Source of the DNA: Phyto melanocephala
Taxonomy: Eukaryota > Arthropoda > Insecta > Diptera > Rhinophoridae
Length of the DNA stretch: 64,000 bases
Direction of reading: 5' to 3'
Assembly: GCA_941918925.1 (NCBI GenBank)
Contig: OW799233.1
Span: 82,342,055-82,406,054, forward strand
Within the stretch, counting starts at the first letter, position 1, and each line of letters opens with the position of its first letter. The translations under genes and the position numbers were made by a program. The notes under the pieces were generated by a model. That model saw only the letters and a program-made list of their open reading frames with translations, had not been told where the DNA came from and made no database searches. Of this stretch, positions 13,199 to 24,730 are shown one piece after another.

Positions 13199-14115
13199 CT
13201 AGCTGTCAGTGCATATGATGGTTTTTTTGTTTGAGCTTTTTGTTAATTTGAGAGCTTCTGCAACTGCGATAGCTTCGGCTTCAAATATTGTTGCAGTTTC
13301 TGCTAAAAGTCCCGACATTGAGCAGGCTAGGTTTTCGTTAACCACTGCAAATCCGATGTTGGTTGAAGTTTTCGAACCATCTGTATACATGAATTGCCAG
13401 CCATTTTCCTTGAAGTTTGCAAACGTTTCAGTAAATATTTGTTTATATACTTCTGGCGGTGTGTGGTTTTTTTATACGAAAGCGGGTTATTTACAAATGA
13501 CTTAGGTTCTAAAAGCCATGGAGGAAAACTTTCCTTTGGGGGAGTAAATTTATTATAATTAAATCTACTTGTCATTTTGTACAGGTGGGAGAGAGTAGAT
13601 GGGTACTTTTGTTCCCTTTTTTTACTTGTTAGCCTTGAAATTTGTTCACGAAGAAGTCGTGAATTTGCAAATAAAATTTTGTGTAATAGTCTACACTTTA
13701 TTTTGTTTGCATGGAGATGTAGGTTGTCGATTCCAGCTTCTGCTCGTAGGTTTTTGACTGGTGTTGTTCTAAAAGCTCTTAAACTGGCTCTAATCGAAGC
13801 ATTTATTACGCTCTCGATTTTTTGTAGATTAGATTTTGATGCTTTGTCGTATATCACTAATCCATAATCTATTTTTGCAACAATAACTGCTTTTACCAAT
13901 CTTAGGAGGCTGTGTGTATGCATTAAACTTTTAGGTGATGAAAGGAACTTAATAATATTAAATTTCTTGGTTAATTCCTGTTTTAGGTAATTACAATGAT
14001 ATTTAAAATTATATTTACTATCAATATTTAGTCCTAGTATCATACAGTTATCTACATTTTTAACAGTGATGTTCCTAAACTTAATGCAAGTATTGCTACA
14101 AGCTCTTTTTCGCAA
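13199..14115 (-). pseudogene. I-clade ORF2: RT thumb/connection and RNase H N-half
   Basis: Two overlapping minus-strand frames cover this part. From 14115 to about 13470 the frame encodes the RT thumb and connection (motifs ILGLNID, KIDYGL, PVKNLRAEAG). At a 7-base A run (plus-strand T run 13467-13473) the sequence must lose one base to continue into PPEVYKQIF and then RNase H: MYTDGSK (first Asp), FEAEAIAVAEAL (Glu) and CTDS (second Asp). The TAG at 13199-13201 follows CTDS directly. RNase H in LINEs removes the RNA strand of the RNA-DNA hybrid. The 14115 boundary is the indel that separates this part from the RT. Confidence 0.82.
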
Positions 14116-16274
14116 ATGTGTAAATGTTTCGTTTTTTCAAACGAAATATTTGCACCTGAATATGTGGACCAGTTGTCAATTATCTCTAATGCATTTTCAA
14201 AATTATTTTTAATTTCGTCACTTAAATGTTCATTACTTATAATATAGAGATCGTCCGCATATAAGCAGTGACTAATTTTTCTATTAGTATTTAAAATGCG
14301 ACTTAAGTCATCAAAAGCAATAATAAATAGGATAACGGATAATGGAGATCCCTGGGGGATTCCATTATTGAGTGGAAATAATTTTGAAATTGCATTATTT
14401 ATTCGTATTTTAAATTTACGATTTGTTAAGAATGATTTTATGAAATTGTATATTTTTGGTCCTATCGACCAATCTGCTAATTTTTTAAGCACAATATGTA
14501 CTCCAATCTTGTCGAACGCTTTTATATTATCAATTGAAAGAATAGATGTATGTCTCTTCATAGAGCGGTTTTTGCATATCAAATGGTCTAAAAACAGTAA
14601 CGTGTCAATTGTACCAAGACCTGGTTGGAAACCAGTTTGATTATATGACAGAAGATTATGCTTCTTTATATACCACATTAGACGTCTTGAAATCATTTTT
14701 TCCATGATCTTAGTCAAACATGGTAATAATGAAATGGGTCTAAATGAGTCAATATTTTCCATAGGTTTGCCATTTTTATATATCGGAACGACTAAGGCTG
14801 TTTTGAAAAATTGTGGAATTACACTAGAGTCAAAGATGTTATTGAATAATTTCAATATGCGATCCTTAAAACTATGAGGAGCATTTTTTAGCATACAATA
14901 AGATATTTTATCCATTCCAGGAGTTTTTCCCCTGGACGTGTCAATGCTGAAGGTCAGTTCCTGCATATTGAATGGCCTTTCCAATATTATTGATTTCCTA
15001 GAAAATGTCACTGCCGAAGATAATAAGGTTTGGGTTTTCATATTTTGAAATTGTTGGGAAAATGTTGAGTCTTTTGAACAATCTGACCAGTATTTGGCAA
15101 AAGTATTTGATACATCGTAGGAGTTTGTTATAACGTTACCGTAAAAGGAAATTGTGTTTATTAAATGTGGTACGTAGTGTCCCGTTAATTTCCGAATACC
15201 TTGCCATAAGATCGCAGAAGATGTTCCGGGGTTAAGGTTTTCTGTAAATTCCTCAAATGATTTGCGTTTAGCTATCTTTTTGGCTCTATTAAATAATGCA
15301 TTTTTTCTTTTGTATATTAGTAAGTTTTCGGTTGACATGTTTTGTCGAAAATTTCTCCAGGATACTTGTTTTTCATTTCTAAGTAGTTGTAATTCAGATG
15401 ACCACCAAGGAACAGTTTTCCTTCTTACTATTCTACCACCAAGAGTATGTGGAATACTATTGTTCGCCGAAAGCCGAATAACCTTTTTTATAATAGCCGC
15501 TTCTTTATTTGTGTCATCAGTTGATTCAAAGTTGCTGCTGTGTCGTAAAATATTGGTGCGGTAAAGATCCCAGTTAGCGTCTTTGGTCTTAAATTTAGAA
15601 GAAGAATAAAATATTGTGGGATTGTTAAAATGTAGTTTTAAACTAATTGGGAAATGGTCACTGTTATGTGGGTCGTTTATAATACTCCATTCACAAATTG
15701 GCAAAAGAGGGATTGATGCTATGGATAAGTCAATATGTGTGAGTGTGTTGTGCGTACTTATATGTGTAGGTGAGCCATCATTGAGGATAAACAGATTTTT
15801 GTCGTTCAGAAAGTGTTCAAGAAGGGTGCCTCTATTATTCGTACAAGGAGAGCCCCATAAAGGACTCCAAGCATTAAAATCGCCAACAACTAAGACAGGA
15901 GTGCTAGTGCTGTCAATAAGATTAACTAATTCGGAACTTATGATTGGGATTTGAGGGGGAAAATAAAGTGAAAAAAGCGAGAAAGTAATATATGAATTTA
16001 TTTCTAGGCCAAGGGCATTAATGGACGGAGTTGTCCGTATAATTTTATGTGGTATATTCTTTTTTATTAAGATGGCTACACCCTGTTTTGATGTGGTATT
16101 TGGGTTAAAAAAATACCCGGTATATTCCTTAGGAACAACTGGGGTTAGATCGTTTTTCAATTTAGTTTCCTGAAGGCAAACTATATCTGGGCATTTCTCT
16201 GCTAACAAAAGTTGAAGGTTGCTGTAATTATTAATGTACCCTCGTATATTCCACTGAATAATTATAAGAGTCAT
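14052..16274 (-). pseudogene. I-clade ORF2: endonuclease and reverse transcriptase
   Basis: A 740-codon frame starts with ATG at 16274. Residues 1-230 are an AP-like endonuclease: Asn9 in QWNIRG, Glu36 in LQETK, GDFNAWSPLWGS at 131-142, HIDLSIAS near 180, and SDHFPI at 205-210. It makes the target nick. Residues about 440-720 are the reverse transcriptase: FRPISLLPCL (511-520), IDNIKAFD (581-588), GIPQGSPLS (638-646) and the catalytic YADD (672-675). All key residues I can identify are present. The true reading leaves this frame near residue 720 (about 14110), where an indel moves it into the next frame; the last 20 residues are therefore out of frame. The ORF starts about 110 bases after the ORF1 stop, as in bicistronic LINEs. 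Confidence 0.88.
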
Positions 16275-16384
16275 TTAAGATAAAAAATTAAAAGAGAAAT
16301 AAAAACGGTATTGCGTGAGTGAGATAAGTGTTAAGTAATTTAAATTAAAGAGTAAGTAGAGTGTTGTAAATGTTTTTGGGATTT

Positions 16385-16435
16385 TTAGTCAGATGTTTCG
16401 TCGTCTGTAGCCATAAACTCTATCTCTTGGGCATC
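16385..16435 (-). pseudogene. ORF1 C-terminal remnant of the I-clade LINE
   Basis: Minus-strand codons ending DETSD-stop (TAA at 16385-16387) precede ORF2 by about 110 bases. Only about 16 residues remain, acidic at the end. Upstream the frame closes at once and the sequence becomes AT-rich flank, so this marks the 5' truncation. The gag-like role is inferred from its place in the element, not from a visible domain. Confidence 0.5.
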
Positions 16436-16627
16436 AATTTATTTTAATTTGTAATGGACTAAATTTTTATTACATTTATATACTAAGAAATGCATATATA
16501 TTTTGTTTTATTATACTATTTTTTCTTTATGTGTATAACATTAATAGTTCTGGATGCATAGTGTTAATTTGTACGATACATATCTTATCGGCCACGAAGG
16601 CTCTTATTGTAGTGATATTAAATAATT

Positions 16628-16956
16628 AAACAAGTAACAGTGCTATATTCGACCGTGCCGAATCTTACATACTCTTCACAACATGTAGTCATGCAATAAC
16701 AATTGTTTTTATCACTATTCATCTCATTTGAAATACGTACATACATAGAAAAAACATACATATAAAAAACATACCATTGTAAAATTATAATTGAGTTTAC
16801 GTAAAAAAAATATATTAAAAAAAAAAAAATAAAAAAAATAAAAAAAATTACAAAAAAAATATTAAAGAAAATTTAAAGAATTTTTTTAAAAAAAATTAAA
16901 AAAATATATATAAAAAAAATATAAATAATATTTACAATATTTATAGCTGGGATTTG
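16628..16956 (-). mobile_element. INE-like element, family A, 3' part
   Basis: On the plus strand it opens with AAACAAGTAACAGTGCTATA, a hairpin (ttcgac..gtgccgaa) and 'tactcttcacaac', then 'gaaatacgtacatacata' and a long A/T tract, and breaks off at 'agctgggatttg'. The order matches the copy at 35853-36591. The conserved 5' half with the GTCY tract is absent. Confidence 0.65.
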
Positions 16957-18060
16957 TAACGAACCAAACAATATTGGCTCCAACTCTGAAAGGGTATTGC
17001 TACCTATAGTTACCGGCCATGCTCATGGATATTGGTGTGGTTATTACCCCTATCGAATTAGATTACGGTTCGCTATACAATTTATAAAAATTAGGTGGCT
17101 AAAAAATATGTACCAAACCGACGAAATAACAAAATTAAAATAAAATACCAATCAAAAAAAAAAAACAGAAGCTTAGTAGAAGAGGTATAGGTGTGATTTC
17201 CTCTCTTATAGTCTTTACTCACCCTAGCCATGCTATCTAATGTAATGTTGACAGATAGCCCAATAAAACTAACTACCTACGCATGTCCTTAACCTTTCAT
17301 GAAAATTATAAAAATTTTAAGAACTCATTTTATAATTGATATTCAAATTATAATTATCAAATGTTCAAATGTTAACATGACAATAATATAATAATTGATA
17401 ATAATAATTAATTTTAAGATATTTTTAATGTAGAATATGTTAAAACTTATATACATACATATGTAAATTTTAGAATTTAAGTAATTTAAATAAAAAAAAA
17501 ATCATAATAACAATAATAATAAAGTATAATAAAATTCTTTATTATAACTCACCACTTACAAATCCCACGTAAACTTCAGGCCTGATGCTCGCGAAAATTC
17601 GTATTAATGCTTTTTTTTTAAAATAAATTTTTCTTAATAAAAATATTATCAGTAGATATACATATGTATGTGTACAAAAATTAGTTTACTAAATGAAGTT
17701 TCAAATTAATAAAAATTAAGTCTTAAATCAATAAGATATACAATATTTCTTTTTTTTATACACAAATAAAATACTTTTAAGTAATAAAAACAAAAATTGA
17801 ATTTAAATTTTAAAGTTTTAAATAAATTTGAAATTAAATAATATATAATTTAAGTTTTAAAGTTTATAAACAACAAATGATATTTTTAATATTTTGCTTT
17901 CTTTTAAATTAACTATGATTTTTTCTCACAGTAAATTAAATCAGAATAAAAAAAATAAGTATATGTATGTATCTTATCAGATCCAATAACAAAATTCGAT
18001 AATAAATTAAGTTTGCCGTGGATTATTTAAGAATCACTGACGCTAACTTTCGTTGGAATT
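16957..18060. other. AT-rich non-coding DNA
   Basis: No gene is seen. GGGATTTGTAAC at about 16949 and GTTACAAATCCC-like CTTACAAATCCC at about 17550 form a short inverted pair, which could bound an insertion in the INE-like copy, but target duplications are unclear. Confidence 0.45.
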
Positions 18061-18151
18061 AAAGTTGACGGCTTTAAAGTTGACGGTTTTAAAAATTGAC
18101 GGTTTTTGTATTAAAGTTGACGGTTGTGGCATTCAAGTTGACGGTTGTGGC
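18061..18151. repeat. Short tandem repeat, AAAGTTGACGGTT unit
   Basis: Five imperfect units with the core AAGTTGACGG (one is AATTGACGG) start near 18061, 18075, 18092, 18112 and 18134, spaced 14-22 bases apart. The last two also share 'ttgtggc'. It has no coding role that I can see. Confidence 0.75.
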
Positions 18152-18651
18152 CAACTGATATAGTCCACAACCTTAGCAAGATTTAGAATATTAACTGCTT
18201 TAAAATTCGAATGGTCACAAAAAACACAAATTTTCTTTATCTCCCCTTTTCACACCACGAAAACCGAATTTATTTTCCAAATATCCGTATTGAATGGTAG
18301 GATTTACAGTTTTAAAATAAAAATATTTTAGTGGAAATTTCTTTATTTCATTATATTTCAAGCTTCAAAATTCCAAATATAATCCAAAAATTTTTAATTT
18401 CAAAATTTTTGAAAGTTGTAAACAAAATTTTCAAACCAAATCTGATCACAAAAAAAAAATATTTTTTCCCAAAGTAAAATTTTTGTAAAGTTGAAAAAAA
18501 AAAATAAACAAGTAAGAGCACTATATTCGGCTGTGCCGAATCTTTTATACCCACCACCAATTTTGTGTACATTTAAAGCACAATATTTATTATTTTGTTA
18601 ATCGCTATAGAATAATCTCTTTATAATAAAATATGTATCACTTTCTTTGTA

Positions 18652-19262
18652 GAGGGTGGTTAAATTTTAAGGGCCCATGTTTAAGGTGAACCACATCTAA
18701 ACTTCAACTTTTTTCTTGTATTTCATTTGACATTTCTCAATCTCAGACTAACTCAATTCGAACAGTGGAAGGATACGCAAATGAGAAACGCGTTAAAGTT
18801 ATTCAGGTTTCTTATTAAAATGGGCGTTCAAATCAAAATGCATTTCGTGCACTTCGTGATTCCATTGGTCAACATAATCGTTCAAATTCGTCCGCAATCG
18901 TGACAATTGTAAGAAAATATTTAAATGTCTGCAAAGCAGGTCTGTATGAAATGTGAAAACATCTGTGAATGCCATCTTAGTTCGTTGAATGGGAAACATT
19001 GCTGTTTTTCACGATAACGTGGCAAAAGAGCAAGCAACCTCGACTCATCATCGTGCCCAACAATCGAGCATCAACAGTGTCATTGAAAATTTGGACAATC
19101 GGATCGTGGTGTGCCACCTAGGTTGGGGGGCCATTTGGCCGATATTTTGTTCCATACATAATTGAAGCATACAAATATTATCATTTTATAAAAAGAAATG
19201 ATAATAATTTCATAATAATTTTATTCAAAATCAACATAGTCCCTTAAAATAAAACCACCCAT
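18652..19262 (+). mobile_element. Internally deleted mariner-type element, TA TSD
   Basis: A 611-bp insertion sits in the INE-like copy. Its terminal repeats pair over about 28 bases (left GGGTGGTTAAATTTTAAGGG; right, minus strand, GGGTGGTTTTATTTTAAGGG) and TA flanks each end (18650-18651 and 19263-19264). It carries the N-terminal and C-terminal coding ends of a transposase but lacks the catalytic core. Confidence 0.75.
18765..19166 (+). pseudogene. Mariner-type transposase, core deleted
   Basis: The plus-strand reading begins near VEGYANEKRVKVIQ and, after a TAA codon, continues NAFRALRDSIGQHNRS, then KYLNV. After a frame change come NIAVFHDNVAKEQATS and HHRAQQSS. These match the helix-turn-helix N-terminus of insect mariner-type transposases (QRV..V..Y...GS...A.RAL; RRRAQQL). 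The reading then jumps to VIENLDNRIVVC and, with one more frame change, GGHLADILFHT-stop, the usual C-terminus. The DDD/E catalytic core between HTH and tail is absent. It is dead and could only be moved in trans. Confidence 0.7.
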
Positions 19263-20174
19263 TATAACTTCGGTATGCTAGTAAAATGTTTTCGTAAATT
19301 TAGTCTTTCAATGAAAGTGGCCGTTAAAATACGCGTGTCAATAAAGTTTCTGCTAATAAACATAACTTAGATATTTCAATATAGTCCTTTTGTATTCCAA
19401 AATCTTTATTCATAGAGAATTTACATGAATTTAAGAGGAAGAAAGTGTATTTAAAGTTAAATTTTAAGGGCCACAGGGTGATTTAAAATATACATTATCT
19501 GCATTTTTCTAAAACGGGAAATTTATTAGTAAGATTTTGATTTTTAAACTTCTATAACATTTTGCTTTTAAAAGATTTTCAAACGAAATAAGTTTTGTAT
19601 AATTTTAAAATTTGTTAGCCATTAGTACATGAAAATAAATTGTTTATAATGTTTAGAGATAATTTTTTTTTACTTAGGTCAAAATGTTCCTAAATTCCCA
19701 TTTTTAATAGAGCATAATTTCAGGAGAACATAAGCATAAGTTGTTAGCATGCCATCTAGTAGTTGCTAGTAGAGTCAGCTATCTTATCATCTTTATCTTA
19801 TATTTAGCTACAGTACAATAAATGTGGCAGTGTAAGATGAATAAATGCTAATATATATGACTAATATATTTTTATAAAAATTTAAGGAAAAAAGTGTGCG
19901 TGGCACATCTATTTTCCGTTTTAACGAAGACTTTGACCAAAAAGCCATGTTTGCAAAATTTCAGAATCGTACATATAGTTTTGTCAGTTTTATTACGTTT
20001 TAAATTTGAAATATACACTGTGCGGTATAAATTTTCGTACATTTTTATCTATAACTCTTTTCCTAATTCATAGATTTAAGCGATTTTCAGGGAAAATATC
20101 CTTTTGACTCGATAAATATATATTCGAAGTTTCATGACTACGTTTATGTGTCTGGACACAATTCAAAAGTAAAA

Positions 20175-20626
20175 GTGGGCGTTATAGTAGGCGTGTCAAA
20201 GTTGTTTTTGCTAATGAGTACAACTTAGGTGTTTTAATATAGTCCTTTATTATTCCAAAATCTTTATTAATAGAGAAATTATATGAATTTTAGGTAAAAC
20301 GTTATATGGGAGGTGGGCGTAAAAGTGGGCGTGGCACCTTAATTTTTTGGCATAGTAATGAAATTGCCTAGGGGGATAGACGTAGCAAAATCTATCATCA
20401 TACCTCTAATTTTAGCGGTTTTATGAGCTTTTAAATTTCATTAACGGTAGATAACGTGAAAAGTGGGCGTTATAGTAGGCGTGTCAAAGTTATTTTTGCG
20501 AACGAGTACAACTGAGGTGTTTCAATATTGCCTTTTATTATTCCAAAATCATTATTAGTAGAGAAATTATATGAATTTTAGTTAAAACGTTATATGGGAG
20601 GTGGGCGTAAAAGTGGGCGTGGCACA
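20175..20626. repeat. Direct repeat inside the INE-like copy
   Basis: Two copies of a roughly 160-bp block (about 20175-20336 and 20460-20626) begin with AAAGTGGGCGTTATAGTAGG and end at gtgggcgtggcac; they are about 285 bases apart. A more diverged third copy lies near 19310-19450. 'cactgtgcggtataaatttt' also occurs twice (about 20025 and 20746) and again near 51690. Confidence 0.75.
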
Positions 20627-21248
20627 TTGATTTGCCGTTACAAGAAAGCGTGTCACCAAAAAGCAAAGTGTGCAAAATTTCAGAGTCGTACATGCATTTT
20701 TGTTGCTTTTATGACGTTTTTGTTTTTAAATATACCGAAAAATACACTGTGCGGTATAAATTTTCGTACATTTTGATCGATAACTCCTCTCCTAATGCAT
20801 AGATTTAGACAATTTTCGGGGGAAAATATTTCCTTTACCCAGGAAATATATAGTCGAAGTTTCATGAGTCTACGTTAAGGCGTTTGGACACAATTCCATT
20901 TTATTCGATGTTCGAAGGACACGGTTTTTTCGACCTACTCTTGCTTTTTGAGCTATAACTCTCTTCCTAATATTCAGATTTAGCCCATTTTCAATACCAA
21001 ACAAACCTTGTCTATAAGAAAGATTCTGGCAAAATTTGAGCCTCCTAGCTTTTTCGGTGCGACCTCTATCGTGCTTTCAACAGACGGACAGACGGACAGA
21101 CGGACGGACATAGCTAGATCGTCATAAAATCAAACCCCGATTCAGAATATATATACTTTATGGGGTCTAAAATGGATATTTCGATGTGTTACAAACGGAA
21201 TGACAAAATGAATATACCCCCGCCATTTTTTTGGTGGCGGGTATAAAA

Positions 21249-21993
21249 AAATTTGGGAACGAAGCCTCACAGATGCCACGTTTACTCTAACCAGTATATA
21301 TGTATATTGTTGTTGTAATTGTGAAAAAAAACGAGCTGGTCGTGGTTTTTTGTTCATATCTCAGAAAGTTGAAGGGCGATTTTGCTGAATTTCAATAGCG
21401 ATTCATTCCCGGATATTTCCAAGAGATTAATACCAACAAAAATTAAAAAAAAAATAAAATTAGCCATACAATAATTCATAGGAACCTATGCTACTATTTG
21501 TAGATATAATATGCCTCTAGAGATATTCATGCCAAATTTTGGATTAAGCGAGCTCTTATCGGTAAAGTTATATTTTACAAACGAAAATCAAATTTTTTCA
21601 GCTTCTTGACAACCGAAAGAGTCAATATTGGTATCATCTGAAAGAACTTCACTAGCGCAAAATATAATCACTATAAAAAATCAAAATTCATGTTGGCCGT
21701 CACTACAAAATGGCGGACAAGAAATTTATACATATAAAAAAATCTGGTATTTTAAAATGTAATATCTTGAACCCCCTCAATATTGGTATCAAATGAAAGG
21801 CTTTGACTAATAGAAACAGATATCTACGTAAAAATTCAAAACCAAGGATGGCATCGGGAATAATAAGGAAATATGGCGTATAACATGAAATATAGGTTAA
21901 GCTACGATGTGGGATTATACCTATTTACATAATGGTGAAATGAATTTTCAGATTCGTCATGGCCAAATATAGCACTTTAACTTGTTTTTATTG
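21249..21993. mobile_element. Composite of INE-like fragments
   Basis: From 21249 to about 21440 the sequence matches minus-strand family A ('gatgccacgtttactctaac', 'gtcgtggttttttgttcat') and then family C ('aatttcaatagcgattcatt'). From about 21480 it is plus-strand family C body ('tattggtatcaaatgaaag', 'aaaatggcggac') and ends in a degenerate hairpin plus ATAGCACTTTAACTTGTTTT at about 21974-21993. Confidence 0.55.
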
Positions 21994-22958
21994 TACCTTC
22001 AAGCGCTTAGGAGTTATAAGGAATAAGTACTATTTGTTGAAAGTTTCGAATATTGCGAATAAATTCAAATCGGTTGAGAAATGTTTTTTTTTATTTACGA
22101 TTGAGTGAAGATATAACACACGGTCAAGTAAAGACACTTATACTATTGACATAATACTGAATAGCTAAAATTGAAACGCAATGTTTGGCAAGAATTAAAA
22201 AAAAACATGAATATGTAAATTTGTTCTTAACCAAGACCAATTAAAAAATGTATTTTTTTTTTATTTCGAGAAAAGAGAAAAGTCTGTGTTCTTTTTATAA
22301 TTTTTTTTTTGTTTCAATTAACACACCTATAAATACTTGCGAAAGTAAACTTGTATTGTCAAAATCGTTTCTTAGAGTTTGTGTTAGAATTACACGACTG
22401 TTCCTTTCTGGGCCCATTATAATTCTTAAAAACCATTGTGAATTTTAACGGTATCGCTAATATTACTAATTCATCGTGACAGAATTAATATAAAGTCACG
22501 ACTTGCACGAAATAATCGTAAATGAAAATTTAATTTTTGAATCTACGTGATGATGTCACGGTATTTCAGAAAGTCAAAACTTATCGACATTACCTGCAAT
22601 GAATCGTGAAAATATTCATCGATAATATTTTCTCTTAGGACTCACCAATACATGGATGCCTACGAGACAATTTTAAGCTTGATCAGTTATGAAATTTTGT
22701 ATATTTGCTTTAAAAATTATTTTATAGCAGAAAAAAAAAATATTATTTGTCATTGTAGCTGTAACATTGCCAGGTTTAATTAACTATTTTTGCATGAAAT
22801 AAACGTTTATGTATTTTTCTATCTATGTACGTATATATGTATGAGTTTAATGAATTACAATTTTGTATAAAACGTACTAAAACTGTTAAAAATATCTCAA
22901 CCCTGAAGTTACTTATAATCGATAAAACAGATTTTTTCTCAATAAAGTTTCCGCTCAT
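21994..22958. other. AT-rich non-coding DNA
   Basis: I see no gene or clear repeat. The sequence 'cgtga' recurs around 22470-22610 without periodic spacing. Confidence 0.45.
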
Positions 22959-23099
22959 TTGACTTTTGTCCTCTTGTGGTTTAGGAACACGGACTGTTAG
23001 AACACCATCTAATGATAGTATAGAAACTACCATATCTGCATCGTAGCCTTTTGGCAAAACATAACGACGAGCGAACTGACGTTGAATGAGGTTATGAGG
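22959..23099 (-). pseudogene. Small heat-shock protein (alpha-crystallin) fragment
   Basis: About 47 minus-strand codons read IQRQFARRYVLPKGYDAD, then VVSILSLDGVLTVRVPKPQ and EDKSQ. This is the second half of the alpha-crystallin domain of dipteran small Hsps (Hsp23/26/27 type): RRY.LP.GYDA...V.S.LSSDGVLTV..PKP. These proteins are ATP-independent holdase chaperones. The upstream reading meets a TAA just before 23099, so the N-terminal region and first strands are missing; downstream of EDKSQ the reading loses similarity and there is no C-terminal IxI-type motif. No splice acceptor is apparent upstream. I read it as a truncated gene copy. The open frame continues to 22776 only by chance. Confidence 0.75.
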
Positions 23100-23639
23100 T
23101 AGTTACAATTTTTTTATTTGGAAATACACATAAATATAAACAATATAATTATTTAGTTTCCAGGTTTTTAGCGATTGCCTGGGCACGAGTAATTTAGTAA
23201 CTTTTAAAGAAATACATCACTGACTTAAACAATAAACTTTTATCTCTTGATAAAGTGCACGTTCAAGTTCTAAATATTGTACATATAAGGCAAGAATAAA
23301 AAAATCTTTGTTTTCTAAAAATAAAATACAAAATAAAAACCCATACACATTTCAAAAGACTTTATTAAGCATCGGTGTTATGTATTAAGTTAACATTTTG
23401 CACGCTTCATCTTTTGCATTGATAATCCCTGGCAAACGAGTTTGAAATTTGAAACATAAAGACGTTTTTATAAAACTTCCCCAAGGAATATTAACAAAAA
23501 TGGAAACGCTTTTGGAATTTTTGATTAGATTAAGCAGCACATATTAAATACGTCAAGAGTAATATGTATACGAATTTATTTCTTATTTATTTGTATGTGT
23601 GTTTTTTGTTTATTTATTTTACTTAAATTTCGAGATGTA
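23100..23639. other. AT-rich non-coding DNA
   Basis: Nothing recognisable is seen. Confidence 0.45.
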
Positions 23640-24130
23640 GGTACACACACGATTTAATTATAATCCGTTCTTCTAAACGTACCACCAAAATCGAAAACTT
23701 AAAATGGCGTCGCAAACACAATAATAATTTAAATATATAGTGCATTGAATTAACAAACACGAATGTTAATTTTATATACCGATTTAAGATATTTATATTC
23801 GGTATTTTTTTTCAAATAGGATATTGATTTTTTTAATATTCTATTTATAAAATGCTGGAGATATTAGGGATTCCTCAGGTGTTTTTTATTCTAATTAAAT
23901 GTATGATTTCAGAATTACCGTAATACACTATTTTGCTTTTTTATTTGCGACGCCATCTTTAATTTTGAATTTTACATAGCTCACTGTGTGTTACTTTAAA
24001 GTCCTCTTTGTGGATTCCCCATATTCTTAGGGCTAATAGAAAATATAATCCACCATTTTGTTTCAGACGCTATCTTGAATTTTATACTTATTCATAGTAC
24101 TACTGTATTCCCAACTAGAATTAATTCTTA
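23640..24130 (-). repeat. INE-like family C body fragment (tentative)
   Basis: The cues 'gcgacgccatctttaatttt', 'ggattccccatat' and 'ccaccattttgtttcagac' parallel the family C body at 40600-40690 ('aacgccatcttggattttg', 'ccgccatttaatttcg'). Two inverted copies of ATGGCGTCGCAAA lie at about 23704 and 23950. No terminus is present. Confidence 0.4.
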
Positions 24131-24214
24131 GACAAACGATTTTGGCTACAAATCTTGTGAAAATAAGTAACATTTTCAATACGCTGCTATATAAGTAAAT
24201 CGTTGAATATTCAA

Positions 24215-24515
24215 GTTAAATGCTATTCCGAAATGGTTTATGATCTCAAACCAAATTTAACAGACTTATCTTCAAATCAACATTGTCTTAGAAAATTTTG
24301 GTCAACTGGTACAAACAACAACAGTAACACGTTTCATAAAGTAAGTCACAATAGTTTATTATTGAAATTAAATAAAATCAGTTTCAAACAACCTCTACTA
24401 AGATGGATTGATTCTTATTTGAAAGAGAGAGTACAGCGCGTAAAAATTTACATCTCGTCGGGAATTCCACAAGGAATTCTTTTAGGATCATGGTTATATC
24501 TTACAATACCAAGTG
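24215..24515 (+). pseudogene. Decayed LINE reverse transcriptase fragment
   Basis: One open frame holds disjoint RT motifs: SNQHCLRKFWSTGTN (RT block 2-type, normally SNQHGFRKGRST.TN), then HKVSHNSLLLKLNKISF and LLRWIDSYLKERVQRVKI (the region between the catalytic Asp block and motif B), then SSGIPQG (motif B). The stretch that should carry the first catalytic Asp is deleted between STGTN and HKVSH, and a second deletion shortens the segment before SGIPQG. No YADD follows. The motif set is CR1/Jockey-like and it is distinct from the LINE end at 24731. Confidence 0.7.
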
Positions 24516-24730
24516 TATATAAACGCTAATTAAACTGTTCAAATACAATAAAAATGTTTTTTTTCTGTCTTCGAGATCTAGGTTGGACAACTTAAAAACT
24601 TAAATTGCAATCAATACAGAATCCTTTATTATTAAAATAAAAATCAACATTATTCTTTCTCCTTCCGGAACATTTGGATCCTCTTTATATAGTTCGTCAA
24701 CATTTTAACAATTTATTTATCTATTTTGGT

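Larger units (their letters stand above)
12437..16440 (-). mobile_element. I-clade LINE, 5'-truncated, nearly intact ORF2
   Basis: A roughly 4-kb non-LTR retrotransposon reads on the minus strand in this order: last codons of ORF1 (16385-16435), ORF2 with AP-type endonuclease and reverse transcriptase (14052-16274), RNase H and a C-terminal zinc knuckle (12590-14115), 3' UTR, and a TAA-repeat tail (12438-12458). Endonuclease + RT + RNase H together with a TAA tail is the layout of the I clade (Drosophila I factor). Lesions visible in ORF2 are an indel near 14110, an extra base in a 7-A run (minus strand) at 13467-13473 and one TAG codon at 13199-13201. The 5' end is cut inside ORF1. I could not identify a clear target-site duplication. 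Confidence 0.85.
18508..21248 (-). mobile_element. INE-1/DINE-1-like element, family B, long copy
   Basis: This is the most complete family B copy. The 3' end (plus-strand 18508) is AAACAAGTAAGAGCACTATA plus a hairpin (ttcggctgtgccgaa). The body carries repeated gtgggcgtt / 'ggcgtgtcaaag' / 'atatgggaggtgggcgt' modules. The 5' part, near 21075-21248, has a (CGGACAGA)n tract (GTCY on the element strand), the block 'atatactttatggggtc', 'acaaacggaatgac', and a 5' terminal hairpin (CCCGCC...GGCGGG) beside GGGTATA. It is non-coding. A 611-bp mariner-type element interrupts it at 18652-19262. Confidence 0.72.

Noticed and set aside
16949..17561. Insertion bounded by GGGATTTGTAA inverted ends
   Set aside because: The pairing is about 11-12 bases only; flanks do not form a clear TSD and do not rejoin the INE-like sequence convincingly.
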